From UBA2357 sp046295975 (lineage in GTDB: Bacteria; Pseudomonadota; Gammaproteobacteria; Burkholderiales; Rhodocyclaceae): a stretch of DNA of 64,000 nt. Under the pieces are notes generated by a model that saw nothing but the letters and a program-made list of their open reading frames with translations, was not told where the DNA came from and ran no database searches. Below, piece by piece: positions 44,913 to 52,930 of this stretch. The position numbers were made by a program, and so were the translations under genes. Where the stretch lies: assembly GCA_046295975.1 (NCBI GenBank), contig JBKBMG010000003.1, positions 113,311 through 177,310 of the forward strand, read 5' to 3'. Each line of letters starts with the position of its first letter. Positions within the stretch are counted from its first letter, which is position 1.

Positions 44913-47222
44913 TCACACCGTACCCCAGCGACTGCGCAGGCCGAGTCGGTTCCAGAGCACAATGAGCGCCGGCAACAGCAGCAAATCCATCACCTGTGCA
45001 GCCAGCAAGCCGGTCGCCGCGAGCAGACCGAAGCTCGCCGTGGGACGGAAGTCAGACCCAACCAGAACCAGAAACTGCGCAATCAGCAACAACGATGTCG
45101 CCACCACCGCTCTGCCGGTGACGCGCGCACTGCGCGCGAGCGAGAACACCACGCTGAATCCCTTGCGCCGCCGCTCCACGTAGTTGTGGAAGATGTGGAT
45201 CGTGTCATCCACGGTAATCCCCAGCAATACGCTGGCGATCAGCACCGTGGCCATGTCCAGGTAAATGCCCGTACCTCCCATCAGCGCAAACACGAAATAC
45301 AGGGGTGCGATGTTGGGAATCATGCTGATGACCGCCGTCGGCAGCGAACGCCATAGGATCAGCATGATGATGAACACCTGGCCGAACGCACCGACGAAGC
45401 TGCGCATCTGACCGACGACCAGCAAATCCTCCTGGTCCGCGAACAACCGCCCGTAGCCTGCCACCTGCCAGACCAGATCGGGGGGCGAGTGGGTGGCAAT
45501 GTGCGCTTCAATGCGCTCGATCACCGCCTGGATCGCGTTCGCGCCATGCGCATTGAGGTTGAGCAGGATGCGCGTGCGGTCGTACTCGTTGTTCACCAGT
45601 TCGCTCAAGTCGTCGCCGTCGTAAACGAGCAACAACTGGCTGAGCAATTCGGCATCGTCCGGCAACACCCGGAAAGCCTCATCCTCCTCGAAGAAGGCCC
45701 AGTGCATCTCCTCGATGATATCGACCATGGACAGACTGCGATCGACTTCGGGCAAGGTATCCACCCACGTCTGCACCGCCTTGATCCGCTCAAGCCGTTG
45801 CGGATGCTTGAAGGCATCACGCCCCGGGCCATCCACCACCAGTTCGAGCGCCGTCACGCCGACGAGTGCGCGTTCGAAGCGATCGGTCGATACGGTGATC
45901 GGATGGGTGTCACTGAAGAACTTCAGCAAGTCGGACTCGGCCTGCACCTTCAACACCAACGGCACCGTCAGCACCACCAGGGCCAACACCACCCCGGCAA
46001 CCCAGCCGGCCCGGCGCATGCTGAAAATGCTCAAGCGGTAGGCCAGCACTTTCGCCCAGGTGAAGCCGTTGCGCCCCTTCGGCCACACCCCGCGGTCGAA
46101 CTTCATCAACAGCCCGGGCATCAGATAGAAGACCGTGAGGTAGATCATCAGCACACCGAAGGCTGCGATGAAACCAAATACCTGTATCGGTGGAATCGGC
46201 ACCAGCACCAGCGCAAGCATTGCCGCACTGGTCGTCAGGGTGTTCAACATGCCCGGCTTATGTACCGTCTGAAGCGCAAATGGAACCCGCTTCCGGCGCC
46301 TGAACCGCGCATCGCGCATGCGCTGTAGCGCAGCATAGAGGTGAAGGACATTTGCTACGGTATAGGCGGCGAGCAACGTCGGAATCATTGCGGTGACAAG
46401 CGTGTAAGGTCGCCCAACCGCCGCCATCAGTCCAACAGCGCTTACAACGACTGTACTCATCGCAACCGCACCGATTACGATGGGCCACGGGCGCCCCACA
46501 ATCCAGTACATCAGGAGCAGCCCCAAACCCATCACGATCGGGGTAAAGCGAACGCTATCCTCAAGCATGGAGCGCAGTTGGGCGACCTCAAGTGCCACCG
46601 TGCCAGCGACCGCCACCAACCTCGACCGCATACCCGCATCGTCGACCGCCTGGTAGAACGCATCCTCAAGGGTCCGACGCTGACGACTCTCATGCAACTT
46701 GCGCGCACGCACAATCAGTGCAAGTGACTGGCCATCTTCGGTCGCAAGCCACCCCGGAGCAAACCGATCCCGCAAGACTCGATGCAATCGATCGTCCGGA
46801 GAGTCATTGCCGAGCCGATCCGGATCAAGCAAGCGCTCGACCACGAATCCATCGGCGGTTCCGGCAATATGATCAACCGTCGTCACGAAGAAGACGCGAT
46901 CAACCTCCGCAACGGCGCGCAAAGCCGTCGCGGCCGACGTCAGGGCAGTTAGGACGGACTCTGAGTAAAGATCCTCGCCCGAGAACAGCGCAATCAGGAG
47001 TTCATCATTGGGAAACTCGGCCCTGATCTCCCTATCCAGTTTCGTGGCAGGGGCAGATTCAGGAAAGTACAGTTCAGGCGCGTTATTGAACTCCAGACGC
47101 CAAATACCGGCCAGCGCCAGTACATGAATCGCCATCACAAACGCAGCACACGTCCTCCAGCCCAGTACTCTGGGCTGCATCAACGGACGGATCCAGTCTT
47201 GTGCCGTTTCCCTGAAGGACAT
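44913..47222 (-). CDS. MMPL/RND-family transporter
   Basis: This 769-residue inner-membrane protein has the RND layout. One helix near residue 25 leads to a periplasmic domain (45-225), five helices (225-375), another first-type helix near 415, a second periplasmic domain (430-600) and five more helices. The second half has LIASVLLGITVDDTIHIFHNYVE, the MMPL/SSD motif with the conserved acidic pair thought to carry protons. Such proteins export lipids and other hydrophobic molecules. It is the last gene of a LolA-like / barrel / MMPL operon, 25 nt after the barrel gene stop. Confidence 0.9.
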   Translation of the reverse strand: MSFRETAQDWIRPLMQPRVLGWRTCAAFVMAIHVLALAGIWRLEFNNAPELYFPESAPATKLDREIRAEFPNDELLIALFSGEDLYSESVLTALTSAATALRAVAEVDRVFFVTTVDHIAGTADGFVVERLLDPDRLGNDSPDDRLHRVLRDRFAPGWLATEDGQSLALIVRARKLHESRQRRTLEDAFYQAVDDAGMRSRLVAVAGTVALEVAQLRSMLEDSVRFTPIVMGLGLLLMYWIVGRPWPIVIGAVAMSTVVVSAVGLMAAVGRPYTLVTAMIPTLLAAYTVANVLHLYAALQRMRDARFRRRKRVPFALQTVHKPGMLNTLTTSAAMLALVLVPIPPIQVFGFIAAFGVLMIYLTVFYLMPGLLMKFDRGVWPKGRNGFTWAKVLAYRLSIFSMRRAGWVAGVVLALVVLTVPLVLKVQAESDLLKFFSDTHPITVSTDRFERALVGVTALELVVDGPGRDAFKHPQRLERIKAVQTWVDTLPEVDRSLSMVDIIEEMHWAFFEEDEAFRVLPDDAELLSQLLLVYDGDDLSELVNNEYDRTRILLNLNAHGANAIQAVIERIEAHIATHSPPDLVWQVAGYGRLFADQEDLLVVGQMRSFVGAFGQVFIIMLILWRSLPTAVISMIPNIAPLYFVFALMGGTGIYLDMATVLIASVLLGITVDDTIHIFHNYVERRRKGFSVVFSLARSARVTGRAVVATSLLLIAQFLVLVGSDFRPTASFGLLAATGLLAAQVMDLLLLPALIVLWNRLGLRSRWGTV

Positions 47223-47247
47223 CGCAAATCCGAGCGATCAACAAACG

Positions 47248-48525
47248 TCAGAAGCTCGCACGCCACCCCAGCATGACGAAGTCGTTGTCCTTGAAGTACC
47301 CCCCAAGGGTCTGAGCCGATCCACTGAAGAAGTGGCCTGATAGGAACAATTCGTGCTGATCGAATCCGACATAGCTGATCTTCGGATTGACGTAAACGTC
47401 CCGATCTCCCATGCCGAGCACGAAGCGCAAGCCCGCCTTCCACTGACCCAGCCCGAACGGGTGTTCAACTTCGCCCGTCAGGTTGTAGATTTCCTTGCGG
47501 TCGAGAATTGAGGCGCTGGTCATCAGCCGACGGGCGGCCACTTGCAAGGTTACGCGCGTATCGCCGTCTCCCGGAAACCACTCCGCACCAACAACGGTGT
47601 CGAACTGTGGCACCGTACGGAACTGCAAGGTACGCGTCGTCACCGGCATATCGCTGGACCACGCCACCTCCATGCGCCATGTCGCCCCCACCAGCAAAGT
47701 CTCGGCCTCGCCACCGAGCACCCAACTGTAGGGATGTACGGCGGTCAACACCCCGGGCTCCAGGCGATAGTAAGGCTGAGACTGCCTCACGCGCTGCAGG
47801 CTGAACCCGTAGTCCACGTCGCCCCCGCCTTGGGTCACTCGCAAACCGGCCCCGCCACTGCCCCGCTCCTCCTTTCTGAGTTGCGCACCGACAATGATAG
47901 GCGCGTCACCGATCCCGAGCAGGCGCCCGCTGCGCGTATCAACCGGGTGCCATACGCTGTCGCGATGGGGCATCACCGCCGCATCGAACACCGGCACCCA
48001 GACCAGGTCGAACTTCAGTTCGTCGATAAAGTGCTCGGCACGCAGCGCCGGGGTGGCAAGCCTGCGATCGGAAAGCTCGTCGAGGACCGCGCGGGAAAAA
48101 TCATTGCGTCCGATCCGGTCGATCGGCGAAATCTCATCTACCCGTCCCCACACGATTCGCTGTGCGCCAACGGTCACACTGCTGGTTTCCCCGTTCCAAC
48201 GCAGATACGTTTCCCCGTAGTCGAGCCGGGTACGATCGAAATCGCGTGTTCCGCCCTGTGCATGTGCGTCGAGACGCAACCCGAGTGCGTAGGACCAGGC
48301 ACCACTGTCGCCGCGCGCAGACACCGCCGCATGTGCGAACAGCGCACTCGACGCGCCGGGACTGTCCGTGAAGCCTCCCGCCTCCAGCCTCAAAGTATCA
48401 ACAGTGACATCTAGCGGGGCAGCGTCATCGGCCCGGACGGATGTCGAACAGACCATCATCGCGCCCGCCAGCCACAACAACCGCAACCCCATACGTCCGC
48501 TCTGACCCAGTGCATCACTACGCAT
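47248..48525 (-). CDS. Outer-membrane beta-barrel protein (DUF1302-like)
   Basis: This 425-residue protein has a signal peptide (LRLLWLAGAMMVCSTSVRA) followed by alternating beta segments such as WSYALGLRLDAHAQGG and ETYLRWNGETSSVTVGAQRIVWG. It ends WRASF, with the terminal Phe typical of outer-membrane barrels. The motif VGAQRIVWGRVDEISPIDR recalls DUF1302 proteins, which often sit with MMPL transporters. ATG at 48525 has a strong GGAGGGGAAG site. It stands between the LolA-like and MMPL genes. Confidence 0.85.
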   Translation of the reverse strand: MRSDALGQSGRMGLRLLWLAGAMMVCSTSVRADDAAPLDVTVDTLRLEAGGFTDSPGASSALFAHAAVSARGDSGAWSYALGLRLDAHAQGGTRDFDRTRLDYGETYLRWNGETSSVTVGAQRIVWGRVDEISPIDRIGRNDFSRAVLDELSDRRLATPALRAEHFIDELKFDLVWVPVFDAAVMPHRDSVWHPVDTRSGRLLGIGDAPIIVGAQLRKEERGSGGAGLRVTQGGGDVDYGFSLQRVRQSQPYYRLEPGVLTAVHPYSWVLGGEAETLLVGATWRMEVAWSSDMPVTTRTLQFRTVPQFDTVVGAEWFPGDGDTRVTLQVAARRLMTSASILDRKEIYNLTGEVEHPFGLGQWKAGLRFVLGMGDRDVYVNPKISYVGFDQHELFLSGHFFSGSAQTLGGYFKDNDFVMLGWRASF

Positions 48526-48586
48526 TCTTCCCCTCCCCCCGGACCGGACACCCTCCGATCCTGATCGAATAGCCTCCACGCCGCGC

Positions 48587-49414
48587 TCAGGGCCTGTAAC
48601 GCCTCTCGGTCCGGTCGTCCTCAAGCGCGCGGGTGCCGAACAATGCATCCGGCAAGCCCTGATCATACAAGACCTGCTCGGTGATCAAGCGGGTTTCATG
48701 CGCCTTTTCGAGATCGCGCATGACACTCTCCCTGACCGTCCAGTAACCCTGGATCTGCTCGTAGCGAACTACCTCCAGACGCTTTGAAGGGGTGTTGACA
48801 TTGTTCTCGAAAAAATCCACTCGCATCGGCAGCAAGGTATCCCGATCTATGCACGACAATCGTTTGCGATAGACCGAGTTGTCGGCGTCTACGGGAATGC
48901 TCTCGAGCAGCTCGCACTCAACGCCCGCTGCCGTTCCGCGCCCGACCAGACGATGAGCGTCCATATCAACCTGGCGGGTGCGCAGGTCCTCGAAATAATA
49001 ATCGGAGTTCACGAAACGCCCACCCTTCCGGTTTGAATCCACCCGCCTGACCCGCTTCATGGCCGGCAGATAGATCCACTGATTGCTGTCGCCAGCGGCG
49101 AGATCATGGGTTAACAGGCCGGTGCCAGCGATGTCCGCGGGGTCGGTGAACCGGATCAGTGTATGAATATCTCCCTCAGCCGTCTCGCGCCGGTAGGTCA
49201 CCATCCCACGGACACGCGGACTGCGACCATCCTCGGCCAGCGTCATTGTGACCTTCATCACCGCATCGCCGCCATCCGGTCGATCGTGAACGGCTTGGGC
49301 CAGCGCCCTGGCATCCGGATCCGAGGCCAGCGCCACACCACAGGCCATCACCGCCAAGCAACCGACCAGCGGACGCAGCCAGCCGCGGCCCCAAATACGC
49401 GCGCTCATACCCAT
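48587..49414 (-). CDS. LolA-like periplasmic protein (outer membrane lipoprotein-sorting type)
   Basis: This 275-residue protein has a signal peptide (about 1-32, ending ACGVALAS). The fold segments MVTYRRETAEGDIHTLIRFTD, SNQWIYLPAMKRVRRVDSN and DYYFEDLRTRQVD are those of the LolA/LppX-like family often encoded with MMPL transporters. These proteins bind acyl chains and may carry lipids across the periplasm. ATG at 49414 follows AGGAGAGGG; ATG at 49408 is possible. It is first in the operon. Confidence 0.88.
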   Translation of the reverse strand: MGMSARIWGRGWLRPLVGCLAVMACGVALASDPDARALAQAVHDRPDGGDAVMKVTMTLAEDGRSPRVRGMVTYRRETAEGDIHTLIRFTDPADIAGTGLLTHDLAAGDSNQWIYLPAMKRVRRVDSNRKGGRFVNSDYYFEDLRTRQVDMDAHRLVGRGTAAGVECELLESIPVDADNSVYRKRLSCIDRDTLLPMRVDFFENNVNTPSKRLEVVRYEQIQGYWTVRESVMRDLEKAHETRLITEQVLYDQGLPDALFGTRALEDDRTERRYRP

Positions 49415-49616
49415 TGCCCTCTCCTGCCCGCCGCAAACGATAGCGTGGAGAGTACCGCATTTTCGCGCGCGCCCGTATCGCCAGAAGTAGCCCAAGCATA
49501 CGCAAACCACAGCGTCGAAATTCTTTACATCTGCCCGAAATGAGGTGACCACGACCCACATCGCGATAGAACTAACTATATGTTTACATTAACCTTTAAA
49601 TCACGTCTTCGAGAAC

Positions 49617-49632
49617 TGGCACAACATATGCG
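49617..49632 (+). promoter_or_regulatory. Sigma-54-type promoter of the first PEP-CTERM gene
   Basis: TGGCACAACATATGCG has the invariant GG and GC at exact -24/-12 spacing (12 nt). It lies 58 nt before the ATG at 49690. PEP-CTERM genes are known targets of sigma-54 with the PrsK/PrsR system in related bacteria. Confidence 0.65.
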
Positions 49633-49689
49633 GATACCTTCCCGAGTCGTCATCCCAACATGCGATTCCGCCCACCGAGGAGACTGATC

Positions 49690-50535
49690 ATGAAACGGAC
49701 ATCCCGCTCTCTCACCACAATTGCCGCACTGACGATCGGCCTGTTTGGTGCCGGTTCCGTATACGCCGCGCCGACCATCGTCGAATCCTGGACTTACAAC
49801 CTGACTGCAGAGTGGACCGCGTTCGCTCCCAATCCGGGCGTATCCAATCCGGACTCACTGACCTTGCAGTGGGGCAACCCCGTCAATGTGAATCAGTCGT
49901 CCTTGGTCATCACCAATCCGGCGGCCGACCTTACCGTGAACACGTATCTCGGCGGGGGCATGCCGCCCGCTGCGTTCATCGCCGGCGCCATCTCGCTCAC
50001 GCACAACAATTTCGTGATCACGGGCAGCAGTCTCTCTGAGGCCACCCTGACCGCGACGCTCAGCCTCGCGGCTTTGCTCCCGGGCGTCGAGCCGAGTTTC
50101 GACCTTCCCCCAATTCAGTACGACATCCAGTTCGTCGAGACGCCCAACCAGGCGCCGTGTGCGTCGCCCAGTGTTGTCCCCTGCGACGATATCTTCGTCC
50201 AACTGACGGGGTTGCTGAACCAAAGCTTCATGTACGACTTTGACGGCACCGGCCTGCAGGAGTACTTCATCAACATCTTCCCGGTGAGTGGCGGCGTGTT
50301 GAGCGTGCTCTCGAACGCCGAATGCGCAGCCGCAGGTGCGGGCCCCGGCTGCATCGGTTTCTCCACGCCGGAGAATGAATCCACCACCCTTGCCTTCGGC
50401 TTCACGATCTCAACCCGCCCGCTGGGGCAGGTACCCGAGCCAGGCATCCTTGCCTTGTTGGGTATTGGTCTCGCCGCGGGTGCCTTCGCCGGTCGGCGTC
50501 GTGTCGCCTCCGCGTCAGAGCGCAGCGCTACCTGA
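49690..50535 (+). CDS. PEP-CTERM sorting-domain protein 1
   Basis: This 281-residue secreted protein has a signal peptide (MKRTSRSLTTIAALTIGLFGAG...), a mature beta-rich part with few charges, and the C-terminal tripartite sorting signal. That signal is VPEP at residue 248, a hydrophobic helix (ILALLGIGLAAGAFA), then RRR. Exosortase would cleave near VPEP and anchor or release the protein at the surface. Ten residues (VASASERSAT) follow the Arg cluster, longer than usual. GAGGAG precedes ATG at 49690. No function is known for the mature domain, which has four cysteines in two pairs. Confidence 0.88.
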   Translation: MKRTSRSLTTIAALTIGLFGAGSVYAAPTIVESWTYNLTAEWTAFAPNPGVSNPDSLTLQWGNPVNVNQSSLVITNPAADLTVNTYLGGGMPPAAFIAGAISLTHNNFVITGSSLSEATLTATLSLAALLPGVEPSFDLPPIQYDIQFVETPNQAPCASPSVVPCDDIFVQLTGLLNQSFMYDFDGTGLQEYFINIFPVSGGVLSVLSNAECAAAGAGPGCIGFSTPENESTTLAFGFTISTRPLGQVPEPGILALLGIGLAAGAFAGRRRVASASERSAT

Positions 50536-50562
50536 ATCGACGCAGTTTCCGTTGCTCACGAG

Positions 50563-50590
50563 CGGCCACCCTTGCGGTGGCCGTTCCGCA
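50563..50590 (+). terminator. Probable terminator of the first PEP-CTERM gene
   Basis: CGGCCACC pairs with GGTGGCCG around a 5-nt loop, followed by only a short T-containing tail (TTCC). It lies 28 nt after the stop. It abuts the palindromic element. Confidence 0.5.
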
Positions 50591-50592
50591 TT

Positions 50593-50710
50593 CTAGAGAA
50601 GCTCTGATTTAATCCACACCGTTCGGGGTGAGTCTGTCGAAGCCCTTGATTTTCTGAGGAATGCCCTTCGACAAGCTTAGGGCGAACGGATTTAATCAGT
50701 GTTTCCCTAG
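50593..50710. repeat. 118-bp palindromic MITE/REP-like element
   Basis: The ends are imperfect inverted repeats: CTAGAGAAGCTCTGATT on the left and CTAGGGAAACACTGATT read from the right, so CTAG flanks both sides. Inside, CCGTTCGGGGTGAG...TGTCGAA is mirrored by TTCGACAAGCTTAGGGCGAACGG. No coding frame. The structure suggests a non-autonomous element moved in trans, with a 4-bp CTAG target duplication. The core resembles REP sequences common in proteobacteria. Confidence 0.7.
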
Positions 50711-50945
50711 CGACGGCCTTCGGCACGACCTGAGCACAGCACAATCAACGGCGAAACAAATCGCATCTAACACCATCCGTCGCAGCCCTCCTTATGCAGA
50801 TGACGAGTCTGCGCAAGCACATTTGAGAACATCCCCCTCTGGAGGGCTATCGCCGACTACTTACCCGATCACGCCCCTCGATGAGCGTCAGTTTTTTTTA
50901 CACAACGGTAAATCACCCCGACCCGCACCACATGTTTATTTTTAA

Positions 50946-50958
50946 AATCAACATATTA
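50946..50958 (+). promoter_or_regulatory. IHF-like site
   Basis: AATCAACATATTA matches the IHF consensus WATCAANNNNTTR exactly and lies 7 nt upstream of the sigma-54 promoter. IHF bending is common at such promoters, though this site is closer than usual. Confidence 0.4.
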
Positions 50959-50964
50959 CGAAGA

Positions 50965-50980
50965 TGGCACGGTACCTGCT
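50965..50980 (+). promoter_or_regulatory. Sigma-54-type promoter of the second PEP-CTERM gene
   Basis: TGGCACGGTACCTGCT differs from the consensus TGGCACG-N4-TTGCW at one base and keeps GG and GC 12 nt apart. It lies 55 nt before the ATG at 51035, almost the same distance as for the first PEP-CTERM gene. Confidence 0.75.
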
Positions 50981-51034
50981 TTGCTATCAACAAGAAGCCC
51001 TGTCTATCAGAACCGCATACGGAGAGTTGTCATC

Positions 51035-51898
51035 ATGAACAGTTTCAGCAAAATCGCAGCCGGTCTTGCTTTGTCGGTCGGCTTGGCGTTGCCCGCATCG
51101 GCGGCCGTCGTCCAAGGCATCTACTTCGACGAGAACAATACGCAAGAAGTCGACTCCGGGTCGTTCCTTCAAAACCTGAACACGACAACTGGTGAACTCA
51201 CTGGTTGGGGTCTGGTTAACAGCTTCAACAACAACGCGATCCCGATCACTCCCGGGTTCGAACTGACCTACTCGTTCAACAGTTTTGTCCTCGATAACGC
51301 GCAAAGTTCGCTTTCTCGACTGGTGTTCACTGGCGGCATTGTGAATATCTACTCCGACAACACACCCAATTTCGACATTGGCAATCAGGCCACAGCGGAA
51401 GACTCTTCGTTCGCTACCCCCTTCCTCACGCTTCAGGGCCACCTGTTCCTCGATATCTTCGGAACAGGTGGAACAGGCACGATCGGATCCAACTTGATCA
51501 GCGGCATGTTCATGCTTGATGTGGTCGGCGGTGCGGCCGCAGACTATTTCGACACGAACACGATCCCTGACTTCCTGGGTGGCTGGGCGGACTTCCTTGG
51601 AAACTCCAGCGTGGTTAGTTACTACCCCACCGGTAATGTGAACGATCCCAGCATCAACGCCGCGACATTTGCGGCCCAAGTGGCAGCGACGGCCGGCTTG
51701 GCTGGTATCAGCATCAACGATACCTCCGTAGATGTACTCGCATTCTTCCGGAACAACATGGGGCTGGACAACGTTGTCGCGACCGGGTCAATCGACCTTC
51801 GCGGTGAAGCTCAGGCCGTTCCCGAGCCAACGCCCGTCGCCTTGATCTCACTGGGTCTGATCGGGCTGGCATTCGCACGTCGCTTCCGCATGAAGTAA
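51035..51898 (+). CDS. PEP-CTERM sorting-domain protein 2
   Basis: This 287-residue secreted protein has a signal peptide (MNSFSKIAAGLALSVGLALP, cleavage after ASA) and a long beta-rich mature part rich in Asn, Gly, Ser and Thr. The C-terminal sorting signal is VPEP at residue 262, the hydrophobic helix VALISLGLIGLAFA, then RRFRMK. This is a textbook PEP-CTERM tail. The mature region has no cysteine and no family I recognise. GGAGAG precedes the ATG, and a sigma-54 promoter lies 55 nt upstream. Confidence 0.9.
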   Translation: MNSFSKIAAGLALSVGLALPASAAVVQGIYFDENNTQEVDSGSFLQNLNTTTGELTGWGLVNSFNNNAIPITPGFELTYSFNSFVLDNAQSSLSRLVFTGGIVNIYSDNTPNFDIGNQATAEDSSFATPFLTLQGHLFLDIFGTGGTGTIGSNLISGMFMLDVVGGAAADYFDTNTIPDFLGGWADFLGNSSVVSYYPTGNVNDPSINAATFAAQVAATAGLAGISINDTSVDVLAFFRNNMGLDNVVATGSIDLRGEAQAVPEPTPVALISLGLIGLAFARRFRMK

Positions 51899-51923
51899 GG
51901 TTGATCACGTCACTCCCGTGACT

Positions 51924-51960
51924 TGACAAGGGCCCGCCATCGCGGGCCCTTGTCATTTTA
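51924..51960 (+). terminator. Terminator of the second PEP-CTERM gene
   Basis: A perfect 14-bp stem (TGACAAGGGCCCGC with GCGGGCCCTTGTCA) with a 4-nt loop is followed by TTTTA. It is 25 nt after the stop and among the strongest hairpins in the window. Confidence 0.88.
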
Positions 51961-52015
51961 TCCAGTGGTTCGAAGCTAGCTGACGGGCTCTGCTGCGCTT
52001 GAGAGTAGGCTCCAA

Positions 52016-52032
52016 TATACTCCCAGGGAGTA
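52016..52032 (+). promoter_or_regulatory. -10 element overlapped by a perfect palindrome
   Basis: TATACT (52016-52021) is overlapped by TACTCCCAGGGAGTA (52018-52032), a perfect 7-1-7 palindrome, 23 nt before the methyltransferase-like ATG. A one-mismatch half site GAGAGTA is at 52001-52007. The layout looks like a repressor operator. The -35 is poor. Confidence 0.45.
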
Positions 52033-52054
52033 AAACGATCGCCTCACCTTCACC

Positions 52055-52930
52055 ATGAAGAGATACCATCTGTTTGAATGGGAGGACCAAGCGTGGCTCC
52101 CACGAAGCCTGCGTGACGGAGTTACTGACTTTCTTCGCTGGTCCGTCATCACGTTCAAACTCTATCGACCGGTCGCTCCAGTGTTGTCAGACGCACTCGA
52201 TAAGAGTAGCGCAAGCAAGGTAGTCGACCTCTGCACGGGAGCTGGCGGACCATGGCAGGATTTGCTTCGCACATCTCCGCTCAGTGCGCGCAATTTATCG
52301 GTCACGCTGACCGACTTCTACCCAAATACGGAAGCGCTCAAGGCGCTGGAAAGCACATTCCCGGAAAAGTTGCGTTTTGAGTCAAGCCCGGTGGACGCGA
52401 AACGCGTTCCTGGTACTCTGCGGGGATTTCGGACCCTGTTCTCGTCCTTCCATCATTTCCCCCCGCAACACGCACAGATGATTCTTGCCGATGCGATCGA
52501 CAATCGCTGCGGAATTGCGGTATTCGAGACCACACAACGGCACGTTCTAGTGCTCTTGTACATGATGCTTGTCGTACCGTTTGTGGTCTTCATCACCGCA
52601 CCGTTTCTAAAACCTTTCCGGTGGTCTCGGCTTTTCTGGACCTACGTGGTACCGATTCTTCCGTTCTTGATAGCGTTCGATGGCTTCGTGTCCGCACTCC
52701 GTACCTACACGCCAGACGAAATTCTGGAAATGGCCAAATCGACTCCGCGAGGCGACACCTATGAATGGCAAGCAGGCATTGCCCGTTTCGGACTGCTTCC
52801 AGTCGGCATTACCTACCTGATCGGCGTGCCCATAAGTTCATCGAACGCGTCGCTCGCCATCGCTTCAGAGGTTGACGGTACAGCAATCGCGACGCCTGAC
52901 CTTACGGAGCGTATCGGCCAGGTGACATGA
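52055..52930 (+). CDS. SAM-methyltransferase-like protein with membrane segments
   Basis: This is a 291-residue protein. Residues 50-140 look like a class I methyltransferase: motif I VVDLCTGAGGPW, an acidic end VTLTDFYPN, and a post-motif FSSFHHFPPQHAQMIL. Then come two strongly hydrophobic stretches (LVLLYMMLVVPFVVFITAPF and FWTYVVPILPFLIAF) before a short C-terminal domain. I do not recognise the family beyond the methyltransferase fold, and the target is unknown. Its 3' end overlaps the convergent flavin oxidase gene by 29 nt. Confidence 0.75.
   Translation: MKRYHLFEWEDQAWLPRSLRDGVTDFLRWSVITFKLYRPVAPVLSDALDKSSASKVVDLCTGAGGPWQDLLRTSPLSARNLSVTLTDFYPNTEALKALESTFPEKLRFESSPVDAKRVPGTLRGFRTLFSSFHHFPPQHAQMILADAIDNRCGIAVFETTQRHVLVLLYMMLVVPFVVFITAPFLKPFRWSRLFWTYVVPILPFLIAFDGFVSALRTYTPDEILEMAKSTPRGDTYEWQAGIARFGLLPVGITYLIGVPISSSNASLAIASEVDGTAIATPDLTERIGQVT

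Larger units (their letters stand above)
50536..51034. other. Region between the two PEP-CTERM genes
   Basis: This 499-nt stretch holds a weak terminator (50563-50590), a 118-bp palindromic element (50593-50710), an AT-rich part with an IHF-like site and the sigma-54 promoter of the second PEP-CTERM gene. No gene is seen. Confidence 0.6.
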
